From assembly GCA_027491075.1 (NCBI GenBank), contig JAIXWX010000034.1, positions 248,001 through 312,000 of the forward strand: a stretch of DNA of 64,000 nt. The letters are read 5' to 3'. The position numbers and the translations under genes are program-made. The stretch comes from Flavobacteriales bacterium (GTDB taxonomy: Bacteria; Bacteroidota; Bacteroidia; Flavobacteriales_D; Sanyastnellaceae). Positions 46,902-56,167 of the stretch are shown here, piece after piece (the stretch's first letter is position 1; each line of letters starts with the position of its first letter). The notes beneath the pieces are model-generated. The model saw only the letters and a list, made by a program, of their open reading frames with translations, was not told the origin of the DNA and did not search any database.

Positions 46902-46938
46902 CAAATTCTCAAAGAAATCTATCATTTTCTAATTCACC
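46902..46938 (+). promoter_or_regulatory. Candidate LytTR binding site upstream of the 1185-residue cargo
   Basis: CAAATTCTCAAAGAA at 46902-46916 repeats the first 15 bases of the site at 43162 with one change. The second half-site TTCTA begins at 46927, again 21 bases after the first TTCTC. The site ends about 52 bases before the ATG at 46991, and GATATTTG (46963-46970), a near -7 element, lies between, the arrangement expected for an activator. Confidence 0.6.
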
Positions 46939-46990
46939 GCATGAATACTTGAAAAGTCTAAAGATATTTGGCTATCCAAAAAGAAGCAAT

Positions 46991-49900
46991 ATGAAATCAA
47001 TATTGATAGCGACCATTTCAGTCCTCCTCACCGCATCCGCTTTCGGACAATTGATCATCACCGCACCGGTGGATGCCAATCCCTCTGGTGTGTCTGGTGT
47101 GAGTTCTTATATTCTCAACACCAAAATTTGCCAGGAAGGATCGCTGAACCACTGTATACAAGTTAGTGGAACGGGAAGTAACTATTCTATAGCCTCCTTT
47201 AACGCTTCCTCAGGAACAATTCTTCCCGTTGCTGGAACTTGTTTTAATTATACAGCGGCACCTGGATTCTCTGGAGTTGCTTCTCTGTTCTTTACGCTTC
47301 AAAATAATTTGGGAGAAACAGCGAATCTCACGGTCAGTATTGAAGTAGTCAATCAGTTTCTACCCGTGAACGTTGGAGCAAATGTTTTTTTATACAATGA
47401 GTACGAATACACCATTACTTCGGCGGTAGTGAATCCTCAAGTCAATGGCTCATGGACAGAAATCCAAGATGGAGTGATTTTGTCGGATGTAAATTCTGCA
47501 AATACTACTTTCTCAAACTTGCAACCCGGGGGGAATTATTTTGTGTGGACGCAAGTGTTGCCTTGTCAAACCATACGTGATCGATTCATGATTTTTGTGC
47601 ATGATCACATAGAGCCGAATCTTCCAGCGTCAATTACTGTAACGCAATTCAATGAAGTGCTGGATAATTGTTCCGATGAGGACGATTTGCCGATCTCGAG
47701 CTTTAGTTCTTCTTGTCCAGTAAATGTAGAAACCACCGTCACATCAAGTCCTATTCAATATTGCGAAGTAGAAGACGCGTCAGATCAAGGGTCGTGTTTA
47801 TACAGTTCTCCGTGGTCGATGGCATTCTTTGCGGGATTTAATAGCACTTATAGATATTCTCAAAAGATAGATTTGAGATTGCTTCAGCATCCTGGAGGAG
47901 ATATTCAATTGAAGGGAACTGTTCATCTATGGAATCGTCCTCAGGCGATTTTCGAGGTGGACGCTTGGTTTTACAATGCTAAAACTTGGACCGAATGGTC
48001 GAATCAGTGGTCCCTCTCTTCATTTAAGGCGGATTGTAGCGGAATAGCAGGCAATCATCCCGATTGGATGTATTATATGATGGCCTACGGAAAACTAATA
48101 GGCCGTGGAGAACTCGAAGGAACAGTGTTGAATTTGGTACATGCACCATCGAATTTCTTTTTTGGCTTTCAGATGGGAGAAGGAGCGAACAATGTTTCCT
48201 CGGGCTATGGATTTGGAGGCTGGTTCAATGTGACGGGACAGCTAGTCGATATTCCATTAAACGTCAATCAGAGTGTTAGTGGGGCTGGTGATTTTGCAGT
48301 AGAAATGAATTGTTGCAGCGGACAATCGTATGATGTGAATTACAATGTAACGGATGAGTGTGGGAATATTGGAACTTGGCACGACCAATTCGAAGTAAAC
48401 GATGCCACTACTCCTGTACTCACAGATACTCCTCCGACAATACTGAGTTGTGAGACTCTAGATTGGACGGGAACATGGCAAGATGCATGCAGTGAAGTAT
48501 CCATAAATGTTATCCCGAATTATTTAAGCGTGGAGGACGGAAATGATGTTTACACTGCATTCATCACTGCCACAGACGCTTGCGGAAATTCAAGTAATTA
48601 TGAATTTGTACAAGAGGTATTTGATGAGGCATGCGAATCGCTTGGTTGCACTCAGGAAACAGCAATAAACTTTGATCCAGCGGCAATTATCGATGATGGA
48701 AGTTGTCTGTTTGAAGGATGCCTTGATCCCAATGCGACGAACTACGACGAGAACGCTAGTATAAGTGCGCCTTGTTTTTACAATCCTGGAATATTCGTTT
48801 TCCATGACTTGAATATGGATGGAGTATATCAGGAAGGAGAACCAGGACTGGAAGGGTTCGCCGTTCAATGGAACAACGGAGCCGTTTACTTCTATACCAA
48901 TGAGAACGGGAATGTAGAGACAGAATTTGCCGAGGGAGAACATGAGTTTTTCTTGGTACTCAACGATATGACTTGGACCAACACAACTCCATTGTTGGTG
49001 AGCTACACTAGTGCGGAACCTGTTCAGGTGATGTTCGGTTTGAGGTTATCTGACTTAGCAGAGAATACAAGTTATGAAGTGTTTTTTGATTTATCGGGAG
49101 TTGCATTCTGTGAGCATTCAACTATAGCAGGCGCAGTAATTCACAATTCAGGTACAGAGTCGATTTTCATTCAGGCCAACGTGACAATGTCTTCAGAAAT
49201 TCAAATTAGTACTGATGTACAAGCCGAGTTTCCTGGCATGCAAACCGACAATAGTATTTCTTGGAATTCAGTAGAAGTAGTGCCCGGTGATTGGATTAAT
49301 TTATATGCATTGATTCCTGAGCAAGGGATTGCTTCTGCAGGTGTTACGGCCCAGGGTGAAATTTCCATACAGGTGATGGACGAGGCGAATTCACTCTTAG
49401 AAGAGTTAAATGCGAGCGAAGTATTCACCGTTTTTTGCGAAGAAAATGCTGTAACAATGCAGGTGGAACCAATAGGTTATAGCACCGAGCATTTTATATT
49501 GGCTGGCGACCAATTGCATTATAAGGTGACATTTTTTAACCAAGGAAATAATGTGATTCAGAATGTGAAGGTGGAGGATTTTCTTGAAGAAGAAATCTAT
49601 GACCTTTCAACGCTACAGCCAGTTGTAGCAAGCGATTTATCCTTGTTCTGTTTACACGATGATGGAATGATCGATTTATTTTTCAACGATATCAATTTAG
49701 CACCTGGTGCTACCGGATATGCGATATATGCAGTGAACGTGAGAGAAGATTTAACTCTTGGCACTTTGGTACTGAATGATGCTACTGTTGTTTTCGATGA
49801 GGCACAAACCACTGCTACGAATAGTGTTTTTAACACCATTTTTGATTGTGATGTGTTTTTAGATATAGTGGCGCAAGAAGAGTTGTGTTTGGGAGATGCT

Positions 49901-50548
49901 ATTAGTATATCTATGATTCAACCCTATGTAGAATCCTATGCTTGGTATATTGATGAGGTACTTGTATCTAATTCATCGGAGTTGCTTTTTGATGAGTTTG
50001 TTTTAGGAGAAAATACCATTTCGGTCACCGTGGAGAATCCATTGTGCTCTAAAACGTTGTATCATACTGTGAATGTGAATCCCCAACCTGGAGATCAGAT
50101 TGTATGGGATGAAGGGACTGAGGCACTTCAAGCACCAGACGGTAATGCTTGGGTGTGGTATTATGAAGGATTCTTAATAGAAGGAGCCAATGATCAATTC
50201 TTTTCTGATGTAATGAAAGGCAGCTATACTGTCGTTGTTACCAATGAATGGGGTTGCACGCAAGAATCGGAGCCTTTTGTTATTACTAGTTCCACAGCTG
50301 CAATAGGCGACAAGTTAAGGTTGTATCCTAATCCTGCCAATGAGTTCGCGCGCGTTGAGTTGCCTGAAGGAGTTTGGGAAGTGGTTGTAGTGGATATATC
50401 AGGAAAGAGGGTTACTGCGAGCAGAAAGATGCAAGGAAATTCAATGTTAGATCTTTCCGAGTTATCTGCTGGTTCATACGTTGTACAGATTCGAGGTGAA
50501 AGTGACTACTTTGCTATACCGTTACAAAAACTATTTGGGGAGAAGTAG
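46991..50548 (+). CDS. Large secreted multidomain protein with T9SS type A sorting domain
   Basis: A 1185-residue cargo; ATG 46991 gives the signal peptide MKSILIATISVLLTASAFGQ, although the frame is open to 46898. The middle holds two copies of a Cys/Asp-rich unit (GCTQETAINFDPAAIIDDGS and GCLDPNATNYDENASISAPC), then an SdrD-B-like module (FHDLNMDGVYQEGEPGLEGF) and a DUF11/DUF7619-type module (GDQLHYKVTFFNQGNNVIQN). The last ~75 residues are a type A sorting domain (LRLYPNPANEFARVELPEG, VVVVDISGKRV, LSAGSYVVQIRGE). It lies 90 bases after the kinase gene with a LytTR-type site in between. Function probably adhesion or matrix; no enzyme motif is seen. Confidence 0.92.
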   Translation: MKSILIATISVLLTASAFGQLIITAPVDANPSGVSGVSSYILNTKICQEGSLNHCIQVSGTGSNYSIASFNASSGTILPVAGTCFNYTAAPGFSGVASLFFTLQNNLGETANLTVSIEVVNQFLPVNVGANVFLYNEYEYTITSAVVNPQVNGSWTEIQDGVILSDVNSANTTFSNLQPGGNYFVWTQVLPCQTIRDRFMIFVHDHIEPNLPASITVTQFNEVLDNCSDEDDLPISSFSSSCPVNVETTVTSSPIQYCEVEDASDQGSCLYSSPWSMAFFAGFNSTYRYSQKIDLRLLQHPGGDIQLKGTVHLWNRPQAIFEVDAWFYNAKTWTEWSNQWSLSSFKADCSGIAGNHPDWMYYMMAYGKLIGRGELEGTVLNLVHAPSNFFFGFQMGEGANNVSSGYGFGGWFNVTGQLVDIPLNVNQSVSGAGDFAVEMNCCSGQSYDVNYNVTDECGNIGTWHDQFEVNDATTPVLTDTPPTILSCETLDWTGTWQDACSEVSINVIPNYLSVEDGNDVYTAFITATDACGNSSNYEFVQEVFDEACESLGCTQETAINFDPAAIIDDGSCLFEGCLDPNATNYDENASISAPCFYNPGIFVFHDLNMDGVYQEGEPGLEGFAVQWNNGAVYFYTNENGNVETEFAEGEHEFFLVLNDMTWTNTTPLLVSYTSAEPVQVMFGLRLSDLAENTSYEVFFDLSGVAFCEHSTIAGAVIHNSGTESIFIQANVTMSSEIQISTDVQAEFPGMQTDNSISWNSVEVVPGDWINLYALIPEQGIASAGVTAQGEISIQVMDEANSLLEELNASEVFTVFCEENAVTMQVEPIGYSTEHFILAGDQLHYKVTFFNQGNNVIQNVKVEDFLEEEIYDLSTLQPVVASDLSLFCLHDDGMIDLFFNDINLAPGATGYAIYAVNVREDLTLGTLVLNDATVVFDEAQTTATNSVFNTIFDCDVFLDIVAQEELCLGDAISISMIQPYVESYAWYIDEVLVSNSSELLFDEFVLGENTISVTVENPLCSKTLYHTVNVNPQPGDQIVWDEGTEALQAPDGNAWVWYYEGFLIEGANDQFFSDVMKGSYTVVVTNEWGCTQESEPFVITSSTAAIGDKLRLYPNPANEFARVELPEGVWEVVVVDISGKRVTASRKMQGNSMLDLSELSAGSYVVQIRGESDYFAIPLQKLFGEK

Positions 50549-50587
50549 TCAGGTAATTCGTATTGGTAGGAGAGTTGCCTTCAATTT

Positions 50588-50911
50588 TCACAATTTGGGA
50601 TTCTCGAGATGGCGGGTGCTGTCTCGAGATGTTTTCTTCTCGATATTTTTTTCGAAAGCTGTGGTCAAATCAACTCCTGTTTGATTGGCGAGACATATCA
50701 ATACCCAAAGCACATCAGCCATTTCATCGCCTAGGTCTTTATTTTTATCACTTTCTTTTTCACTTTGTTCACCATATCGGCGGGCGATGATTCTTGCCAT
50801 TTCTCCAACTTCCTCCGTAAGCATGGCCATATTGGTGAGTTCTGAAAAATACCTCACCCCATATTTTTGAATCCATTGATCTACTTCTTGTTGAGCTTGC
50901 TTTATTGTCAT
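50588..50911 (-). CDS. MazG-like nucleotide pyrophosphohydrolase
   Basis: A 107-residue single-domain all-alpha NTP pyrophosphohydrolase. The metal-binding pattern is visible as LTEEVGEMARIIARRYGEQS and LGDEMADVLWVLICLANQTG (EExxE and ExxD). Enzymes of this type cleave (d)NTPs or modified nucleotides to NMP and PPi and may clean the pool. I use ATG 50911 (MTIKQAQQEVDQW); the frame opens at TTG 50920. It is convergent with the preceding cargo gene and stands alone. Confidence 0.93.
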   Translation of the reverse strand: MTIKQAQQEVDQWIQKYGVRYFSELTNMAMLTEEVGEMARIIARRYGEQSEKESDKNKDLGDEMADVLWVLICLANQTGVDLTTAFEKNIEKKTSRDSTRHLENPKL

Positions 50912-51036
50912 GATTTTCAAATAATTAAGGTCATCAACGAGATATTCGTCGAATAAATAGAAGGATTAGTTGTTAAAAAACCACGTTTTGACGTAATTAT
51001 TTAACATTCCTTGCGGATGTAAAGGTATTTGATTAT

Positions 51037-51044
51037 TATTTTTG
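51037..51044 (+). promoter_or_regulatory. Promoter of the 15-repeat adhesin
   Basis: TATTTTTG fits TAnnTTTG, with TTG at 51011-51013 upstream (23-base spacing). It leaves a leader of about 60 bases before the ATG at 51108. The gene therefore seems to be transcribed on its own. Confidence 0.45.
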
Positions 51045-51107
51045 TACAACTTACGCGTGACTTATTCGTAAGCGCCTCCTTGTTGGAGTTACCAACACCA
51101 ATAGATA

Positions 51108-54100
51108 ATGAAACTAACGCGGTTATTTGGAAATATAGTTTTGCTTTGTTTGACGCTGCTGCTTTCTTCGTCAGTTGCATTAGCAAACAATTTACCTCCA
51201 GTAGCGAATGGTGATGAGAACTTTGGTCCAGAAGGCACCGTTCTTACAGGTAACCTTGCACTCAACGATTCTGACCCCAACAACGATGTACTAACATATT
51301 CCGTTGTTAGCGGACCTTCCAGTGGCACATTTACTTTGCAACCCAATGGTCAGTACTCCTACGCGCCGCTTCCTGAGTTCAATGGTTTTATATTCATTAC
51401 CTACCAAGCTTGCGATCCTGGTGGACTTTGTGATCAGGCGACCCTTGAGATTGCAATGACGTTTGTCAACGACTTACCCGTGGTGAACGATGATGTTTAT
51501 TACATGAGCTTGAATACCACGTTGACAGGCAATCTTACCAATAACGATACAGACATTGATATCGAGCCGATATTCACCAATGTCCTTATTCCTCCAGCAG
51601 TTGGAACGTTAGCATTGAATAACTTCGGAGTTTTTACCTATACACCACCTGTAGGTTGGACTGGAACTGTCACGTTCACTTATCGCGGATGCGACCCGTG
51701 CGAAGTGTGTGACCAAGGATTGGTAACAATTTTTGTCACGCAGCCCAACGTACCACCGGATGCGGTCAATGATAGCCGTTTCATGGGCGAAGATCAAACC
51801 CTCTCGGGCTCTGTGGCTACTAATGATAGTGACCCAGAAAACATGACCCTTACATTTTCGGTCGTCAGTGGTCCGTCCAACGGTAACTTCATTTTAAATC
51901 CGAACGGTTCGTTTAGTTATACTCCTGCTCAAAACTTTTCAGGTACTGTTTCTATTACTTACCGGGCATGCGATCCATACAATGCATGTGATCTTGCCAC
52001 TTTGGTAATCACAGTATCAGAGATCAATGATCCTCCAATTATCAATGGGGAAACCGTTATTGGCAATGAGGATCAAATTATTTTCGGAAATGTTTTTGCC
52101 AACGATATAGAACCGGATGGCGAGCTTATTTTTTATCAAGTGTTTCAAGGCCCAAGTGCGGGTACTATAAGCATGTTTAACGATGGTTTCTTTAGCTATA
52201 CTCCACCAGCAAACGTTTCAGGCACATTTACAGTAACCTACTTCGCTTTTGATCCTTGTGGAGAGGGAAGTACTGCTGTTTTGACCATTGTTATCAATCC
52301 GGTAAATGACGAACCATTTTGTGATAACGATACATTTACTATGCAAGAAGATGGAAGTCTTGCTGGCAATGTATCTTTGAATGACTTCGATATTGAACCA
52401 GGAACATTGACATTTGAAGCTATTAGCGATCCAGAATCGGGGGTGTTTTCCATGAATAGCAATGGCACTTTTACTTATGTGCCCGCAGCCAATTATTTCG
52501 GAACGATTTATATCGATTATGTGGGATGTGATGCCGGTGGGTTGTGCGGAATGGCCACGATCACCATCACGGTGAACGGAGTGAACGATGCTCCAGTGGT
52601 GAGCGGTGATAATTTTACTACTCAAGAGGATGTTGCAGTAAGCGGAAATGTATCTACCAATAATTCTGATGCAGATGGAGATGTAATAACCTATTCCGTT
52701 TCTCAAGCACCTGCCATGGGAACATGGAGTCTCAATGCCAATGGGACATTTCTTTATACTCCAGCTCCCAATGATAATGGAGTTTATACAGCTCAGTACA
52801 TGGCTTCTGATGGAAATGGAGGAGTGGCATTCGGTACGGTTACCTTTATTGTGAACGGAGTAAATGACGCTTTAAATGCCAATGATGACTCCTTCAGCAT
52901 GAACGAAGATGCAGTGCTTTCAGGAAACGTAGCACTGAATGATTCGGATCCAGAAAACGATCCACTTTCTTATACGTTGGTAGTTGCTCCTTCATCAGGT
53001 GTATTGAGCGTGTTATCGAATGGCGTGTTCAATTACTCACCGACTTCTAATTTCTTTGGAACTGTTACCGCGAGCATTCAAGTTTGCGATAGTCCCAGCA
53101 GTTGTGAGGTGACCTTACTTACCATTCAGGTGAATGCGGTCAATGATTCACCAGTAGCAACAGCAGATGTTGTTGCATCTAATGAAGATCAAACTGCAGT
53201 TGGAAACGTGAGTATCAATGACTCTGATGTTGATAGTAGTCCGCTTACTTATACAATATTGAATGCACCCGCTTTAGGCTCATTGGTCATGCAAACGGGC
53301 GGAAGTTTTGTATACACCCCATCCGCAAATGCTTTTGGAGTTTACAATGCTACTTACCAAGTTTGCGATGCGCAAGGTGCCTGCAGCAGCGCAACTTTAA
53401 CGATTACAGTGCAAGCAGTAAACGATGCACCTGTTGCCAATGATCAGAATATCTCCATCGCTGAAGAGACTGTGCTGAACAGCAACGTCAGCACCAACGA
53501 TGTAGATATCGATGGAGGAGTGTTGGTGTACTCATTGATTCAAGGACCATCGTCAGGAAATCTGAGCTTTAATTCCAATGGCACATTTGTTTATACTCCC
53601 GCAAATAACTTCTTTGGTAGTGTAACATTTACCTATCAGGCATGCGATGCCGGTGGATTGTGTGACAATGCAATAACGACGGTAGCTATTTCAAATGTCA
53701 ATGATTCACCTGTGGCTACCAATGATTCTTTCACGGTATTAGAAGATGGAATTATTGGAGGAAATGTGGCCATCAATGACACTGATGCGGACAACGATCA
53801 ACTCACCTTTACACTGATTTCAGGACCTACTAGTGGCACCTTTACGTTGCAGTCTAATGGTGCATTTGTATATGTTCCAATTGCAAATTATCATGGAGGT
53901 CAGCAGGTTCAATACCAAGTGTGCGATGGTTCAGGAGCATGTGATACAGGGTTGTTAATTCTAACCATTGTATCCGTTAATGATACCCCTGTAGCCAACA
54001 ATGATGCTTTCGGTATCTTGGTGAATACAACACTCGAGGCTAGCGTCGTGAACAATGATAGCGATGTAGACTTAGCTCAGCTTATCTATTCGTTAGTAAA

Positions 54101-56111
54101 TGAGCCGAATAATGGCGTCGTAGTATTTAATGCAGATGGAAGTTTTGTTTATACGCCGAACGAATTCTTTTCGGGTTCGGATATATTTACTTATCAAGCG
54201 TGTGATAGTCCAGGTGCTTGTGATCAAGCAATAGTTAATATTGCGGTGATCAATAACAATGTTGCTCCTGTGGCATTCGATGATTCGTATTTAACGTTAG
54301 AAGAAAACGGTTTTCAAACATCCGTTGCACTCAACGATCAAGATGAAAATGGCGGTCCGCTTTCATATTCTATCGTCACCATGCCCCAGCACGGAACGCT
54401 GGTCATGAGCTCAGATGGAACCATTCAATACAATCCTGATTTCGATTACTACGGCTCTGATTCATTTACATATCAAGTTTGTGATCCTTTTGGTTTGTGT
54501 GATCAGGGTAGTGTTACCATTTCCATTGGAAATGTAGAGGACAACCCTAGACTTTTCAGTGATGATTACGATTTGTTGGAAGATGAAAATTTCTCCGGTA
54601 ATGTCGCGGAGAACGATGTGAGTCCCGATGGAGACTTGCTTTTATACAGTGTTTGGGATGGTCCTTTCCACGGTGAGATTACATTGTTCAACGATGGCTA
54701 TTTTGTCTATACGCCCGATCCAGATTTTTATGGAATGGATTCTATAGTTTACAGAGCTTGCGATCCGTGTGGGCTTTGCACGAACAGTATCGCGCGATTT
54801 GACGTTCAATTTGTAAATGATTGGCCAGTAGTTTCAGGAGAGACATTTGTTGCGTTGCAAGATGAATTTATAACTGGTGATCTGTCAACCAACGATGTAG
54901 ATCTTGATTTGGAAATTCTACTATACTCTACCGAGAACCCAGGACAAAATGGAAGCTTTACTCTGTTTAATGACGGTACGTTTTCATTTTTACCGAACGA
55001 CGGATGGGTTGGTACGGAGACGATAGAGTACATCGCATGTGATCCATGCGGCGCTTGTGATATGGGAAGTGTAACCTTTATTGTTTCAGAACCCAATCAT
55101 CCACCTATTGCGTTGAATGGAAGTTTGGAAATGTGTGCCAATGATTTATTGGAGATAGATATCACTCCTTATATCGATGATGAAGAAGAGTCCGTTATGA
55201 GTCTTTCTTTATTCAATGTAGAAGTCGCGCAGGGATTAGTAGTGGTTGACGACTTCAATAAGATGTTGACATACACGCCGCCGATTGGTTTTGAAGGTTT
55301 AGCAACCATCACCTATCAAATTTGCGACAATGGTTCACCTTCCCTTTGCGCCGAGGCCGCTATTGACGTTGCAGTTATTCATCATGCTCCACCAACTATA
55401 GTGTCATCCGAAGTTCAGCCCGTGTCGTGTTATGGTGGCGCCGATGGATCCATTTCTATCGAGGCGGTGGGAGTGGGAGATTTAACTTATGAATGGGGTT
55501 GGTTGACAGAAGGAACTACAATCCAAGAGAATTTGACGGTTGGAGAATACTATTTGAGCATTGTCGACAACGCAGCTTGTGGTTCGGTATTGACGGCTTT
55601 CTTCGAAGTAGAAGGTCCAGATGCGCCTTTGGTATTGCAGAGTTTAGTAGGTGATATGATTGATGAAACTCCAGGAGGTTCAGGCAGTGTGCAAGTTTCA
55701 GGGGGTACCGAGCCATATTCATTCGAGTGGACCAATAGCAATGGAAACATCATTTCGACAGAGGCCGAGTTTGGTGGACTTATAGACGCGTCGAATGTTG
55801 GAATGTATTATTTGAACGTAATAGACGCGAATGGGTGCAGTGTTTCTGGTAGCATTACTATAACGGGATTAGAGGATATTGAGAAAAACAATAAACTCAG
55901 CGTTTATCCAAATCCCGCAAATGAATGGATTCAATTGATGCAACCAGATGCCAGTATTCAGCCTTTTGCGATTTATGATATGAAGGGATCGTTGGTGATG
56001 CGGGGATTAACGCAGGGAGAGCGAACGCTTATTTATGTGGATTCTTTAAGTGCTGGCATATACCATTTACAAATTGGCTCTAGCAATTTAAAAGTGGTAG
56101 TAAAGCGCTAA
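51108..56111 (+). CDS. Giant repeat adhesin with T9SS type A sorting domain
   Basis: A 1667-residue surface protein. Signal peptide LFGNIVLLCLTLLLSSSVAL is followed by 15 tandem cadherin/Ig-like units of about 93 residues (roughly 30-1430). Each runs NDxPVAxxD, GNVxxNDxDxD, a GxFxYxP strand and a YxxCDxxGxCD ending. The paired cysteines are kept in most units, lost in units 4 and 6, and altered in 7. The NDxD patches suggest calcium at domain joints. Two SprB-like modules follow (VSCYGGADGSISIEAVG, IDANGCSVSGSITI), then a type A sorting domain (LSVYPNPANEWIQLMQ, LSAGIYHLQIGSS). Likely a long adhesive fibre. Ligand unknown. Confidence 0.94.
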   Translation: MKLTRLFGNIVLLCLTLLLSSSVALANNLPPVANGDENFGPEGTVLTGNLALNDSDPNNDVLTYSVVSGPSSGTFTLQPNGQYSYAPLPEFNGFIFITYQACDPGGLCDQATLEIAMTFVNDLPVVNDDVYYMSLNTTLTGNLTNNDTDIDIEPIFTNVLIPPAVGTLALNNFGVFTYTPPVGWTGTVTFTYRGCDPCEVCDQGLVTIFVTQPNVPPDAVNDSRFMGEDQTLSGSVATNDSDPENMTLTFSVVSGPSNGNFILNPNGSFSYTPAQNFSGTVSITYRACDPYNACDLATLVITVSEINDPPIINGETVIGNEDQIIFGNVFANDIEPDGELIFYQVFQGPSAGTISMFNDGFFSYTPPANVSGTFTVTYFAFDPCGEGSTAVLTIVINPVNDEPFCDNDTFTMQEDGSLAGNVSLNDFDIEPGTLTFEAISDPESGVFSMNSNGTFTYVPAANYFGTIYIDYVGCDAGGLCGMATITITVNGVNDAPVVSGDNFTTQEDVAVSGNVSTNNSDADGDVITYSVSQAPAMGTWSLNANGTFLYTPAPNDNGVYTAQYMASDGNGGVAFGTVTFIVNGVNDALNANDDSFSMNEDAVLSGNVALNDSDPENDPLSYTLVVAPSSGVLSVLSNGVFNYSPTSNFFGTVTASIQVCDSPSSCEVTLLTIQVNAVNDSPVATADVVASNEDQTAVGNVSINDSDVDSSPLTYTILNAPALGSLVMQTGGSFVYTPSANAFGVYNATYQVCDAQGACSSATLTITVQAVNDAPVANDQNISIAEETVLNSNVSTNDVDIDGGVLVYSLIQGPSSGNLSFNSNGTFVYTPANNFFGSVTFTYQACDAGGLCDNAITTVAISNVNDSPVATNDSFTVLEDGIIGGNVAINDTDADNDQLTFTLISGPTSGTFTLQSNGAFVYVPIANYHGGQQVQYQVCDGSGACDTGLLILTIVSVNDTPVANNDAFGILVNTTLEASVVNNDSDVDLAQLIYSLVNEPNNGVVVFNADGSFVYTPNEFFSGSDIFTYQACDSPGACDQAIVNIAVINNNVAPVAFDDSYLTLEENGFQTSVALNDQDENGGPLSYSIVTMPQHGTLVMSSDGTIQYNPDFDYYGSDSFTYQVCDPFGLCDQGSVTISIGNVEDNPRLFSDDYDLLEDENFSGNVAENDVSPDGDLLLYSVWDGPFHGEITLFNDGYFVYTPDPDFYGMDSIVYRACDPCGLCTNSIARFDVQFVNDWPVVSGETFVALQDEFITGDLSTNDVDLDLEILLYSTENPGQNGSFTLFNDGTFSFLPNDGWVGTETIEYIACDPCGACDMGSVTFIVSEPNHPPIALNGSLEMCANDLLEIDITPYIDDEEESVMSLSLFNVEVAQGLVVVDDFNKMLTYTPPIGFEGLATITYQICDNGSPSLCAEAAIDVAVIHHAPPTIVSSEVQPVSCYGGADGSISIEAVGVGDLTYEWGWLTEGTTIQENLTVGEYYLSIVDNAACGSVLTAFFEVEGPDAPLVLQSLVGDMIDETPGGSGSVQVSGGTEPYSFEWTNSNGNIISTEAEFGGLIDASNVGMYYLNVIDANGCSVSGSITITGLEDIEKNNKLSVYPNPANEWIQLMQPDASIQPFAIYDMKGSLVMRGLTQGERTLIYVDSLSAGIYHLQIGSSNLKVVVKR

Positions 56112-56129
56112 TTTCTCAAAGAACACAGC

Positions 56130-56167
56130 GTTCCCTCGTTCCCGTTCCCGTTCCCATTCCCGTTCCC
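56130..56167. repeat. Hexamer tandem repeat at the carB 3' end
   Basis: Five contiguous RTTCCC hexamers (GTTCCC x3, ATTCCC, GTTCCC) occupy 56138-56167, with one more GTTCCC at 56130-56135. The last base overlaps the carB TAG stop. A second array of the same unit lies at 59211-59234, on the other side of carB. Confidence 0.85.

Noticed and set aside
52218-52706. A 162-codon minus-strand ORF inside the adhesin
   Set aside because: It is an antisense shadow of the repeat region; its sequence mirrors the periodic coding strand.
56110-56122. ATTTCTCAAAGAA after the adhesin gene as a third LytTR site
   Set aside because: It matches one half-site only; no second half-site at 21 bases.
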